Origin: Vitis vinifera
Lineage: Eukaryota; Streptophyta; Magnoliopsida; Vitales; Vitaceae
Length of the DNA: 64,000 bases
Assembly (NCBI RefSeq): GCF_030704535.1
Contig: NC_081811.1
Coordinates: forward strand, 795,501-859,500
Direction: 5' to 3'
Shown: positions 14,361-26,334 of the stretch, piece after piece
Numbering within the stretch: the first letter of the stretch is position 1
Layout: every line of letters begins with the position of its first letter
Program-made: the position numbers and the translations under genes
The notes under the pieces: model-generated
The model's database searches: none
What the model saw: only the letters and a program-made list of their open reading frames with translations
Told to the model about the DNA's origin: nothing

Positions 14361-14475
14361 TCTAGCTTTGTTTTCCTCCCCCTCATTGCCCAACTCCTCT
14401 CTAATCTGCTCTGCAAACAAGAGACTCCTCCATTTTATATTTGAAGGTAGTCTTGGAAACCAGAGGTGCCCATCA

Positions 14476-15816
14476 ATGGCGAATGCACTGACAGAAGACC
14501 AGATTGTTCAGTTCCGGGAAGCCTTTTGTCTGATTGACAAAGACTCAGATGGTAGAGTTCTCTCTCTCTCTCTCTCTCATCAACTTCATGTTGAGTTTCA
14601 CAACATTTTCATTAAGGATTGGAGCTAAAACTTTCTATGTGTAGGTTCAATTACAGTGGAAGAACTGGCAACTGTGATCCAATCTTTGGATGGGCATCCA
14701 ACACAAGAAGAAGTTCAGGATATGATAAGTGAGGTTGATGCTGATGGAAATAGGAGTATAGACTTTGCTGAGTTCTTGAATATTATGGCAAGAAAAATGA
14801 AGGTGATTAACCACATATAACAGAATTAGGGTTAGGGTCTCCTTAGAAACTGTTCTTCTTCAAAAGAGTTCTTCAATGTTTTCAAGAATAATACTTTATT
14901 CAGGGCCTAAAAAGTAAAAATAACTTATCTTCAAAAATAAATTCTCAAAAAATGGTTTTTGTTAGAAGTTTGTCAAATATGTTTTTTGAGTTAGAAAATC
15001 ATTTTCGATGTAAAGAAATGAAAAGTACTATTTTCCATAACAATCATCAAATGAGGCATTATAATTTGTTTTAGTATGCACCATTTTTTTTTTTGAGAGG
15101 TTAATCATGAAAATGTGAATTTTCATAGGAAAATGTTGCCGAGGAAATAAAAGAGGCTTTCAAAGTATTTGATCGGGATCAAGATGGATACATATCCGCC
15201 ATCGAGGTAAATTCCATCTTATTTTTGTTTTTGAAAATTGTTAAGAATATATGATATATATTGTAATTTTAAATCCTAATAATTTAAACTTTTGAAAAAG
15301 TTGATCACTCAATATTACATTAAAGTCTTATTTAGCAGGAAATCATGACTTTTAACTTTACCACATGATTTATTTATCTATAAATCAAAGTATTTCTCCA
15401 CATGCAGATGTGGGACAATCACAAACAAGAGAGAGAGAGAGGGTATTGAAAATTAAGCTCTTTGAAAATAGCTTTTCAGCATCATTCTAGATGGTGGCTC
15501 CATTTTCTGCATCTTTGAACAACATGATATGATTTCATTCAAAGGGTACACTTTTTTTTTTTTTCTTCTTGTGAACTCACCTGCTTCAACTACTTTACAA
15601 CATTACTCCTAAAAAAAGTTTTCTTGGAAAATGACCAAGTTTCAAAATGGAATGATCATATTTTCTTTTGATGTACAGCTGAGAAATGTGATGATAAATT
15701 TGGGGGAGAGACTAACAGATGAAGAGGCAGAACAAATGATCAGAGAGGCTGATATGGATGGTGATGGTCAAGTCAGCTATGAGGAGTTTGCAAAGATGAT
15801 GATGACTTTCAATTAA
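14476..15816 (+). CDS. CML11: Calmodulin-like protein with four EF-hands (CML8/CML11 class)
   Basis: Four exons, 14476-14551, 14645-14802, 15129-15206 and 15679-15816, join in phase to give 149 aa, the length of calmodulin. The start is [13 protein letters not shown]. Four EF-hand loops are visible: residues 21-32 (DKDSDGSITVEE), 57-68 ([12 protein letters not shown]), 93-104 ([12 protein letters not shown]) and 129-140 ([12 protein letters not shown]). All keep acidic residues at loop positions 1 and 3 and Glu at position 12. Loop 2 has Arg62 where the near-invariant Gly of loop position 6 is expected. Family role: a cytosolic/nuclear Ca2+ sensor that binds target helices. The first intron splits the first EF-hand codon Gly26, the classic calmodulin intron position. 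The gene symbol follows recalled similarity and synteny with At3g22930; CML8 is the alternative. Confidence 0.93.
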
Positions 15817-15826
15817 TATTTAATAT

Positions 15827-15830
<4 letters not shown>

Positions 15831-15863
<33 letters not shown>
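15831..15863 (+). repeat. (CT)n microsatellite in the CML 3'UTR
   Basis: About 16 uninterrupted CT units begin 14 bases after the stop codon, so they lie in the transcript. A shorter CT run lies in intron 1 at about 14560-14578. Confidence 0.9.
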
Positions 15864-15866
<3 letters not shown>

Positions 15867-18024
15867 TATGTATTTTATCATCTCTCAAAGCTTCTTCTAA
15901 AACAAACTTTTCTTCTAGGGAAAGTACTTCTATTTGTAAAATTGTGTCCTCATTGTGAAAGCGCCCAATTTGACAAACTAGAAGATTATGAGGGTTAGGT
16001 GGGATCTCAAAAATACAATGGGATTTTTCTTTGACTGGCTACATTAATTAATGCTTGACAATGGTGGCATGTGCCCTAATGGGTTTCTTGTGTTGACCGA
16101 AAAGAATGTTATCTAATAAATGAAATGATAAATTGCTTTTGCCCTTTTACCATGAATTAAGATTTTGATTTGCCAAGTCCGCCAAATTGTAAATATTTTT
16201 TAATAATTTTGATTTTTAAATATAAATTCAAGCTAAATTGGTTGAGTATTAGGTTTCGGTTTAAAAAACTGATAATAAACAAAATTGAACCAAATCAAAA
16301 ATTACATATACATATGTTTCATTATTAATTTGATGTACTTCTTCTATTTTAGATGGAGTTTTGATCTAAATTAAGATGAAAAATAAATATGGATTTGAAT
16401 CTCTGGACCCTTTTACAATTTTCTTTCTCTCATCATACGGTTATAATAATATAATTTGAAATAAGTTGCAATAATATGATTTAAATAAAGCTCTAAAACA
16501 ACTTATTAAAATAATATCATTTAAGTTTTGTAGACTACAATATTTAATATAGGCCTTTTGGATTCAACTTGAATAAAATGAACCAAATTAAAGCTAACGG
16601 ATTAGGTAAGTTATTGTTATTAAATTGAATCAAATCAAATGGTTCAATTCTTTCTATAATTTCAACTAGTTGAATGCTTGGTTTGATTTGATTTTAACAT
16701 GAGACTTGAAATAAATGTCCAAAAGCTAGATTTTTCAATTTTCAATTTTTAAAAGAGAAAAATAATGACTTTGAATAAAGTAATGGTTGGAGATGTATTG
16801 AGATTCTTTGGTCCTTGCACTAGAGTGGGGATGAGGATATGTAATGGTGAAGAAAAAAGGGACTCATCACTAGTATTGTTTTCACATTGGAAAGGCTTGT
16901 AATTGGAAGCCCATGTAGGGTAGGTGATGACATCCCCAAATTTATCATTACTTCCATCCATCATGCCCATTTTAAAAAGTTAAATCTACTATTTGATTAT
17001 TTTATTCCATCTCAATTTACCTTTTTTTTTTTAATAAAAAATATTCTATAGTTTTTTATACAGCCATTTTAGAGAGCTTATTCAACAGAATCTATTACTC
17101 AAATAAGAAGAATGTTACATAGTAATGTATGTATATCTAATAAAAATTAATTAATATATTAATGAAAATTAGGAACCAATTCAAGTTGTTGACTAATAAT
17201 CAATCCACCATTGAACAAAAAATATGCCTCAAGTCCAACTAATTGGATCATAACTTATGCTAATGTGTTATAATTATAAAATTTCGTAGTTATATAAATT
17301 AAATTCAACCATTTTCAAAGTGTCATTAACTTGTCTATGATAAAAATGGGTAAAAGGACCATAAATAAAGATTCACATGGGATCATACTACGGTTAGGAT
17401 TGAAATTCACATTAGGATTGAAACCATCAATTAGAATATTGGAGGGTTTTGGATCAAAATAAATCTTATTAAACGATTTATCAATTTCATTACTCTTTTT
17501 TCTAAAAAAAAAAAGAATGAATGTGTAAAAGTCAATATCATCGGAAATTCATAATGTTATATAAAAAACATGAATATTGCTGGTTATTCTCAAATTAGTA
17601 TATATCAGCATAAGAGTTTTAATAAATTAGAGACTTTTATCAAGCGTCTCAATTCAACTATGTGGTGACAATGAGATAGATATTTTTTTGGGGGTGTACC
17701 GAGTTGGACAAGTTTGAAAAATAAGAAAAGTATAAACTAGTTAAGGATAAGTATGAAAATATATATATATTTTTTTGGATGTGAGTCGGGTTTGGATATT
17801 TCTCTACCCCACCCAATTACATGTATAATTAAATAAAAAATAATTTAGTTAAATTCTTTTTCACTTGCATAGAATAAAAGATAAACCTTCCCATTAGACA
17901 ACCCTCGTCTTACCCTAGCCCAAGAATCTTGGCCCAAATAGGCCCAAATCCGGCCCACAAAAGCCCAAATCTCCCTCAAAGAGATTCCCTTCCATGTGAA
18001 CTGAAAGCCGTAAAATTCACAAAA
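15864..18024. other. Intergenic DNA between the CML gene and the Cys-rich gene
   Basis: It is AT-rich, with no supported coding region. A (TA)n-like tract followed by poly(T) lies near 17759-17776. The last 100 bases before 18025 are richer in C and likely belong to the promoter and leader of the next gene. Confidence 0.5.
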
Positions 18025-18651
18025 ATGACGACTCCAACAGACCTCTCAGATTACTCACCATCCGCTACCATAACCCCCTTCGACTGCCCGGTTCCCTTGC
18101 TCCGCGGACCGGTTCCGGCCAGTCCGTCCGACGACCCATCGGCAGGTCCGTTCGTTCTTGCATTCCGAGACTCTCGAGCCTGGAGATCCGCCTTCAAAGC
18201 CTGCGAATCCAAAATCATCGAGCAGTGCGAGGCCGGAGCAAGGATCGGGTGTGCCGTCAGCGCATCGAGCAAGTGTGGACCGCCCTGGTGGTGGGCTCTG
18301 ATTGGCCGAAGCCCTCCGAGCCTGGCGGAGAGGGAAGAGTGCGAAGAGCGTGAAATGGCGGCCTGTGTTGCGGCTTCCAAGGAGAAGTGTGTGAAGTTTG
18401 CTAAGGACAAGTGTTTGGGTCCGTTCAGAGATGCGAGAATTGCGGTGAATGGGAGGGATTTGACGAGGAAGAAGAAGAGGGAAGCAGTGGAGTTGATTTT
18501 TTGGGCTTCCATGGGTGGGAGAAGAAATTCAATTGGATTGGAGAATTTGGGGTCTTGGGTTTTGTCGAAATGCAAACTTGGAGAGACCAACTACAGGGGA
18601 AGTGATTTACTGGATACTCAAAATGTTGAAAATTCCTTGTGTTTGAGGTGA
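18025..18651 (+). CDS. Unrecognised plant protein, 208 aa, Cys-rich centre
   Basis: Single-exon frame starting MTTPTDLSDYSPSATITPF. I chose this ATG over one 96 bases upstream because it has A at -3 and a natural acidic/Ser-rich N-terminus; the upstream extension reads like leader sequence. Codon use is GC-rich compared with the surroundings, which supports a real gene. Residues about 70-135 carry some nine cysteines with charged helices (SKIIEQCEAGARIGC, SKCGPPWWWALIG, EECEEREMAACVAASKEKC). This is followed by a basic stretch and a C-terminus with NYRGSDL. I see no signal peptide or membrane segment. I do not recognise the family; it may be the counterpart of the uncharacterised At3g63390, by position only. 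The C-terminal coding sequence is echoed in the repeats just downstream. Confidence 0.75.
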   Translation: MTTPTDLSDYSPSATITPFDCPVPLLRGPVPASPSDDPSAGPFVLAFRDSRAWRSAFKACESKIIEQCEAGARIGCAVSASSKCGPPWWWALIGRSPPSLAEREECEEREMAACVAASKEKCVKFAKDKCLGPFRDARIAVNGRDLTRKKKREAVELIFWASMGGRRNSIGLENLGSWVLSKCKLGETNYRGSDLLDTQNVENSLCLR

Positions 18652-19850
18652 ATTGTTGGGAAAGAACAAGGGTTTTGTGGCGTTTTGGATTTTTGTTTGA
18701 GGTGAATTGTTGGTAATGGAACATGGGTTCTGTGGCATTTGATATTTTTCATTTTTTGGTTTTTTGTGGGGGTCAAGAAGTAGAGAAGAATGATTTCTTT
18801 CAGCTGGTTTGGGGGCATTGGGGATTGGTGAATGAAAAGAAGGTGATGAAGAAAGGGGATTTCAGAGTTCATTACTGGGTTTTAAGGACTGGTACAGTTG
18901 GAATGAAAAATTATAGAGGAAGTGATTTAGTAGGCTGTGAAAGCTGAGAAGGGGGTGGGGGCGGGTGTGTTCAAGGAGTAGAAAAGAATGATTCCTTTTA
19001 GCTGGTTGGGGGGCATTGGGGATTGGTGAGTGAAAGGAAGGTGATGAAGAAAGGGATTTCATAGTTGATTATTGGGTTTTGTTGGATGGGATTATGAGGT
19101 TTAGTTTTAAGTGGGGTTGTTGGAACTGTATGGTTGGGGTGGCAAATTATAGAGGAAATGATTTAGTTGGCTGTTATACTGGTGCTGTGTCTAATGGGTT
19201 CTGTGGCATTGGGTTTTTTTTCTTTCTTTCTCGTTCCTTTATTTTTTTGGGGTCAAGAAGTGGAGAAGAATGATTGCTTTGGCTGGTTTGGGGGTATTGA
19301 GGATAGGTGAGTGAAAGGAAGGTGATGAAGAAAGGGATTTCATAGTTGATTATTGGGTTTTGTTGGATGGGATTATGAGGTTTAGTTTTAAGTGGGGTTC
19401 TTGGAACTGCATGGTTGAGGTGACAAATTATAGAGGAAGTGATCTAGTAGTTGGCTGTGATACTAGTGCTGTGAATGCTGAGAATTCCTCTAATGGGTTC
19501 TGTGGCATTGGTTTTTTTTTTCTTTCTTTCTTGTTCCTTTATTTTTTTGGGGTCAAGAAGTGGAGAAGAATGATTGCTTTGGCTGGTTTGGGGGCATTGT
19601 GGATGGGTGAGTGAAAGGAAGGTGATGAAGAAAGGGATTTCATAGTTGATTATTGGGTTTTGTTTGATAGATTGTGAGATTTATTTTTAAGTGGGATTCT
19701 TGGAAATGTATGGTTGGGGTGACAAATCATAGAGGAAGTGATTTGGTAGGCTGTAATACTAATACTTTGAATGCTGAGAATTCTTCCAATGGGATCAATG
19801 GCAATGGGTCAAGGTCTGAAGTATTGAGAAGTGGGGCATATGTAATTTTG
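18652..19850 (+). repeat. Degenerate tandem repeats derived from the 3' end of the Cys-rich gene
   Basis: Units of about 281-300 bp follow one another, most clearly 19081-19361, 19362-19661 and a partial copy from 19662; older and more diverged copies start near 18660 and 18880. Each carries the phrase AATTATAGAGGAAGTGATTT (at about 18909, 19145, 19425 and 19724), which matches the gene's own codons for NYRGSDL at about 18589. Each is followed by a poly(T)/TTTGGGGTCAAGAAGTGGAG block and GGAAGGTGATGAAGAAAGGG. Several copies keep short open frames, but none has a convincing start, so I read this as non-coding expansion of the gene's terminal exon and 3' flank. Confidence 0.8.
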
Positions 19851-20260
19851 CAATGGGTTCAAACTATTAAAATTTGGGTTGAAAGAATGTTGAGGAAGAC
19901 ATGGATTTGGCATTTGGGTTGTCTGGTACAAGAATCAGTTCATGAGAATGGTTTCAAAGCTGGTTTTATGCTTGAAGAATTGATGAACTAGGGCTTGTTG
20001 GTCTCTTAAACTCAGAGGTGTTGAAGTTTTTGGCATCTTTCATGAAGTTTTCTTCTGAAATTAGCATCAAAATAGAAAAGAAAACAACCAGACTTATCGA
20101 TATTGGATGACTGGATATGCAGTTTGAACAGCTCCATCCCTTTGATAGAATCTTAAATATAGAAATTTGGCAAAACCCCATTAGTATAGCATTGTGGGAC
20201 TCCTTGGGATGAGGTAGAGCTTGCCATTTCTTGGCTTAAGGAGTTGGAAATAATGAATTT

Positions 20261-20744
20261 GTGGCTGGTTTGATCCTTGAAGATTGGTGAATTTTTGGAC
20301 TGAGATCAGCTTGAGGAAGGATGATAGATTGCTAGAATGTTGGAAGAGAATGTAAGGTATGATTTCTCTCCTACAATTTATGCTATAGGCTTTCCATTAA
20401 TTTTAGTATTGCTTTCTTGAGTTTGGTGCTTATTTTTTATTTTGAGAGCCTATCATTGAAATTTTGTATGTTCTAACCAAATAGGCATTCTTTTAGGGTT
20501 GTGGCTGGTTTGAGGCCTTGAAGATTGGTGAATTTTTGGACTGAGATCAGCTTGAGGAAGGATGACAGATTGCTAGAATGTTGGAAGAGGATGTAAGGTA
20601 TGATTTCTCTCTTACAATTTATGCTGTAGACCTTTCATTAATTTTAGTATTGCTTACTTGAGTTTGGTGCTTATTTTTTATTTTGAGAGCCTATCATTGA
20701 AATTTTGTATGTGTCTTCTAACCAAATAGGCATTCTTTTAGGGT
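20261..20744 (+). repeat. Direct tandem duplication, unit about 240 bp
   Basis: 20261-20500 and 20501-20744 are near-identical, each starting GTGGCTGGTTTGA and ending CATTCTTTTAGGGTTG. Few differences separate them, so the duplication is recent compared with the repeats at 18.6-19.8 kb. No coding content is apparent. Confidence 0.9.
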
Positions 20745-21198
20745 TGCATTCCTTTAGTCAAATTTGATGACATACAATTGATAAAAGAGAAATATGAGAA
20801 TATGGGTGATTTGGAACTGTTCTTAAAAACTGTGTTCCTTTCTTTAGAATATAAAACAGTTTTCTAATTTCAAAAACACAATTGACAAATTTTGGATTGA
20901 AAACGGTTATTTTGAAAATCTGCTCTGATAACAGGGATGGCTTTTTAGAACGAATTCAAGGTGCTTTCAGTTGTTCAGTTATTTATTTTTATCCATTTTG
21001 TGTAGAAAATTTTGAGAAACAATTGGTAACATGAAAAATAGGCAAACAACTTTTACATCGTACAATTGTATAGTATTTTTCAAACCTAATTTCAAAGTCT
21101 GTTTGACAGTCATTCTATGAAGTGCTTCAAATTTTTTCAAGTATTAGAAATATTAGTAACACTTTTTAAAATCACTATCATATATAATTTTAGAGCCT

Positions 21199-21262
21199 GT
21201 TTGGTAGTGATTCTAAGAAGCGTTTCTAATATTAGAAACGTTTCTTAAAATCATTGTCAAAC
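21199..21262. mobile_element. Short foldback (MITE-like) element
   Basis: The sequence is almost wholly two 32-bp inverted arms that meet at CTAATATTAG and begin GTTTGGTAGTGATT / GTTTGACAATGATT. A more decayed relative appears to lie just before it (about 21100-21180). The GTTTGG-type ends are common in plant hAT- and Harbinger-derived MITEs; the superfamily is not settled. Confidence 0.6.
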
Positions 21263-21888
21263 ACATTCTTATTCTTGAAAATAAATAAAAATGATTTTTA
21301 CTAACGGTTTTTAAAAACTGATTTTTTTATAAGTGTTTTTGAAAGTTTTATCCAACACCTATATTTTTTTGGTTGAACTTGGGCAGAGGTGCATTAGAAT
21401 CTAAGTTCCTATTTAGCAACTATTTTTTATTTTTTATTTTTTTATTTTTTATGGATAGTTTTATGTTTCCAAAACAAAAAAAATAGGAAAACACATTTAA
21501 TAACCAAAAAATAAAAAATAATTTTTTGTTCTTAAAATCAAAGTATTTTTAGATAAAACCTTTTAACCGTATTCACTTGTATATTGAGAGTTGATTTAAA
21601 AAATAATTATTTTAAAAAACAGTTTTTGAAAATTGGTTTTTGATATTTTATAGAATAAAAGTATGTTTGGGAAGTTGAAATATTTTTAACATGTTTTCTA
21701 TGTTTTCAAATATGCTTTAAAAAATAACTTTTATATGTAAAACTTTATTTTATTTTTAAATTATTCTTTGTATTTGAATAATTATTTTTCTAAACAGTCC
21801 TCCTAAAACAAGTAAATATAAGTGAAAATAATTAAAATATGTTATCTGAAAATAACTTGTTTGCTGTTCCGGATTGATAAACGAGCTT

Positions 21889-22058
21889 GTTTGGGAGTGA
21901 TTGTGGTTAAAGTAATTTTATGTGTAGAATTTTATTAGTATCACTTTTGTTTGGATAGCTTTAGTTTTGGAAGAATAACTTATTAATTGATTGTATTTTG
22001 TAAGAAAGAGGTATCAAGCATTATGCTTTTAGCTTCTTTTCAAATCACTCTCCCAGAC
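21889..22058. mobile_element. 170-bp MITE-like element
   Basis: Imperfect terminal inverted repeats GTTTGGGAGTGATT and, on the other strand, GTCTGGGAGAGTGATTT bound an AT-rich interior. No clear target duplication was found. Confidence 0.5.
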
Positions 22059-22424
22059 GGACTTTTACTTTTAGTTTACTTAGGATGAGGCTTTGGTTAA
22101 GGAGTAGCATTCCAATGAGTCCAAACCCAGTCGGAGATTGATTACTTGGTTAGCTGGCTTGGAAACCTCTTCAACAGGTGTTTAAGGGTCAACATATTGA
22201 ATGCCTGCACTCTTTGTCAAAATCTCTCTCTAGAAATGTTGGGTTTCAACTTTCAACATGGGGTTGTTGGTTACGGGCTTTACATCCACAGTATTTGGTG
22301 GGTTGGGCCAAGTTTTGGCCAACCCAAAGTCAATATGTTTGGCACGAGGCCTAACACAAACTTTGACCTAACGCGTAAGTTTGGGGCATGTCACACATCT
22401 TCATCTGTCGCCCCCAAAATCATG

Positions 22425-23085
22425 GTTGTCTTGAATAAGGACGAAAATTTCGGTAAATATCATGATATATCCCCGATATGTGATATATCGGGAGGCATGA
22501 AAAGGTGATTTTTCAAATCGCCAATATTTCTCAATATTTCGGGGGCGGGATCACACCGAACCTAACCCAACACAAATTCCCTAAACATTGTCACGATAAT
22601 TTTCATTATAGTGTTTTTAATATTATTAATATATTAATTAAATGTTAAAAAATATTTACATATATCATCTGTTATTTTATATCATTTAATACAGTTAAAT
22701 TAAATAAATCATAATTTTTATAATAAATATATTATAAAATTAGATATATTATAATCAAATATCACAATATTATTGTGGAATATATATTTGATGTAATCTA
22801 ATAATAAGTACATCTATAAAATTCATGTTTTTTTTTATAGATGTGCACGATATTACTATCAAATATGATAAATTATAATATATATATAACAATTTTAAAA
22901 TGTTTATTATACTTCTAATTTTATTTTTAAGAGGTTTTATATATATATGTTTTTTTTTTTTTACATTTCCATGATTTTTTTTTATCAATTTTAGATCCAT
23001 CAATATTTTTGTTAAAATATTCGTTCATATATATTCGAAATCGAAGTATCGATATATGATTATCGATATTTTCATTCTTGATCTT
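22425..23085. repeat. Probable non-autonomous element with TATCG-rich ends
   Basis: The left end (GACGAAAATTTCGGTAAATATC) resembles, inverted, the right end (TATCGATATTTTCATTCTTG). Both ends are rich in ATATCG/CGATAT palindromes such as CCCCGATATGTGATATATCG, and the interior is very AT-rich. The exact borders and family are uncertain. Confidence 0.35.
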
Positions 23086-23099
23086 GAACAACCTCATAC

Positions 23100-24129
23100 C
23101 TTGAGGCTATGTGCGGTTTATGACAAATGTTATGAAAAGAAAAAACAAATGTTAAAGAAAATAGTATTTACATATTTGGTTTTATATTAAAAAATTATGT
23201 ATATATAATTAAAATTAGTTAAAAATTTATGTATTAAAAAATTATTTAATCATAAAGTAAAATAAGTGAAATATTTTTTAAAAAGTATATAAAATAATTT
23301 ATTGATTTTAATTATTAATTTTTTTTTCCCTCAAGTTTAAATTCTCAATCATCGCAGATAGACACAAATCAAGGGGTGAAAAAGATTCATGAGGTAGGAC
23401 TGATCTTTAAATGCCCTTGGCTGACCAAAAACACTTGAAGACTCGTTCAAGTGTTCATTCCATTCATCATCTCTCTTTAATCCTATCCACTTACACAATC
23501 GCTTTCAGGTTTCAAATCCTACGCTCCAATGGATTTGGAACCACTTTTCCAAACAACCCAAAAAACACGACGCAAGTTGTATAAAAAAAAGAGTTGATAA
23601 TGGATTAGGAGTAGAGGCCGATTACAGACAGATCGTGGAGCTTGAAAAGAGTAGAAAATTCCATCGTGATCCTTCCAGCCCACCACTACATCATCATCTT
23701 CCCAATAGTCAAAGGCCATTATCCCCCATCAAAGAAACTCCAGCAAGTATCAATCTTATTCTACCTCACTCCCCGTTTTTTCGTGGATTCTGACGTGAAG
23801 TATTTTCCCATTGGAAGTTGGAACTATTGTTTGAAATCACAGAGGTTTGAGTCTGAAAACAGTATGATTTAAGCGAAATTCCGTGTGCAGTGGTGGTTGG
23901 CTGTTTACCAAAACTTTAGAAATTTAGTTAAAGCATTAGTGCATTAGTTTGACTATCGCGGGAGATGCCTGACTTTAAGATTATGTTTGGTTTCAGAGAG
24001 TATAAGGAAGGAAAAAGAGAGAAGATAGATTATGTTTGGTTAGGAAAAAGGTGGGAGAAAGAAAATAAAAGAAAGTAGGAGGAAAGAAAAAAATAAGATT
24101 AATAAAAAATTAGATTTAAAATTAATAAA

Positions 24130-24183
<54 letters not shown>

Positions 24184-26200
24184 TTATTTTACTTATTTTT
24201 TTTTAATTATATAAAATTTTAATTATATTATATATATGTTTTTTCGTATTTTTTTTTTAGTGAAATCAAGTATGAAAAAATTGCATTTCTTAATATTTTT
24301 TTTAATACTTTCTCTAAACTGAATATAATTTAAAGAAAATGACTTTTTTTTTATATAAAAAGTATATAAAGAAAATCAAATATAATTAAAATTAGTTAAA
24401 GAGATGATTTTGTCATTAAATTATTAAATGGTATGCAAAATATCTATTTAAATAATTAATAATATAACAAGAAATTTTATGTCTATGGGATTGATTTTAT
24501 GATTTTGTTGAAATAAAAAGCGAAGACTTGATTTTCTAGAGCATAAAATAATAAATTATTTTAAAATTAAAGCTAAAAAAATCAAAAGTTATCCACCGAC
24601 TTCATATGATTTTTTTAAGACCAAGTCTTCAGCAACAACGATGAAAAATAGTAGTCTCAATCAAACACCCGGTAGTAGCAAAATTTTGATTTGTAAACAA
24701 AAGGTTACTTGTTTGACCGGGTGGTGGGAAAATGACGTGTTTGGGCCGAAATCGTTGTATATCAATTGAGGCAGTTACTCGGAAGTTTCATAGCTGATAT
24801 GAATCATTAATTTAATTGTCAGACAGAAATAGACTTTTTATCTTTTCCAGTTGTGCATCAAACCACCACGTATTTTCCTCCCTGCAATTAACTTTATGTC
24901 CTTTTGTCTTTGTCTATGTCTGTGAAATGTCTTTTCCATTTGTCCTTAAATACGTGCCTAGAAAATGGACCCAAGAAGCCAAATCATTGACTGATTTATG
25001 ATACTTTGAAGCTTTTTATTGGGTCCAATTTATTTTATAGCTCGTAAAAGATCTTATTTGTAGATGTTTTGAAATGAGGGGCAATCGGCGCTTTTCATAA
25101 TACTGATTTTTTTTTCAGTACCCAATTATAAATGATCAAAGGGTAACGGTTTCGTTGTTTCATGCCTTATTTTTATTTCTATTTTTTTACCTTAAACCTC
25201 GCATCTTTTTCTTTGTTGTTGCTTTCCTCGCCGGCGGTAACGTGGGGGAACGTGGGCACTAAAGGAGCATTGACGGGGCGTGGAGTCTTTCCTTGTCCTA
25301 TTCCCTATATGAAGTGCGGAACACGACACTTGAAACTAAAAACAATCAAATTTGGTTTAAAAAACCATGTGGCGCCATGCGAGGAAGACTCTGTCCTTAT
25401 AGTCGTCGTCGCATGCCCGCGATTTGATGCTTTCCGCCATTTAAAATGGCCCCGCCACTGACGCAACGTTGGCCGGACGGTCTAGACCAGGGGGCGCGTA
25501 CGGACACACAGACGTTCAACTCCCCTTGCCACATGCTAAGACATTGAAATCTCTATTTACCCATTTTTTAATCTTTCGCCCGAGGAACAAGAAAAACGAG
25601 GCAATGTGTCTTGCAGCACACGAGTCAAAAAAAGCCTTTGGGTAAAGTTGTGAACACGGGTGTAAATATTCTAAGATATTGAATCAGTATCACATGAACT
25701 TTAAAATTGAGGCGCTGAGATATATGACTTAATTTGAACTGTTAAATAAAGATATATCAAAAGCGAAAAGGACTATTATTATGAGGGTAAAGGCAAGAGG
25801 ATATGTTTTACCACAGGCTTAAAAGTGGTACAGTGATACTGCAATAGGTTGTTTTCATGACTCATTATATATGTATAACCGACGTAAGTCGGCACAAGGG
25901 GAAACCGCGTCTCCCATGTTTTGGGGAGAGCCAGTTACTTGCCGACTAAAACTAACTTATGCAAACACCCTTGATTCAGACAAACTATTTCAATGTTGAT
26001 TGGGGTGTGAGTAATCAATTTAGGATATGGACGGTAGAAAGCTGGCATGCGGGAGCTAATTTATTTGAGGGTAGGCACGGATTCTCTGTCAAAAAGACTG
26101 TGACAAGTTAATTGGGTTGGTAGATTGGGATTCACACCAGGCTAGCCTATACCCAGTTGTTACGAAGTGGGAATCTACCACCAAGCTTCCTCACCGCCTA
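23100..26200. other. Intergenic region upstream of the Ca2+-ATPase gene
   Basis: It is mostly AT-rich. It includes a (TA)n tract at 24135-24181 and a distinctly GC/CpG-rich block at about 25210-25520 (GCCGGCGGTAACG, GGGGCGCGTACGGACA). A minus-strand frame at 23719-23519 starts MAFDYWEDDDVVVGWKD and is compositionally unusual but unsupported. No confident gene was found. Confidence 0.45.
24135..24181. repeat. (TA)n microsatellite
   Basis: Over 20 uninterrupted TA units. Confidence 0.95.
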
Positions 26201-26210
26201 AGTTGTGGCT

Positions 26211-26216
26211 TATAAG
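26211..26216 (+). promoter_or_regulatory. Candidate TATA box of the Ca2+-ATPase gene
   Basis: CTTATAAGAAG lies 124 bases before the chosen ATG. If it is used, transcription starts near 26240, downstream of the in-frame upstream ATG at 26167, which supports the start at 26335. Confidence 0.4.
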
Positions 26217-26334
26217 AAGCAGGCACGGGCTTAGCAATCAGAATGAAATTCTTTCAGTCAACCTAACTTATTTTTCTCCACCCACCTTCCTCTATCACCT
26301 ATCCCTCCGCTCCTTTCTCTTCCTCTTCAAAACC

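Noticed and set aside
22146-22508. Plus-strand open frame of 120 codons
   Set aside because: It runs into the TATCG-rich repeat at its 3' end and shows no family motif; likely chance.
26167-26334. Upstream in-frame extension of the Ca2+-ATPase (56 codons)
   Set aside because: It precedes and spans the likely TATA box, and the family N-terminus begins at the later ATG with a better context.
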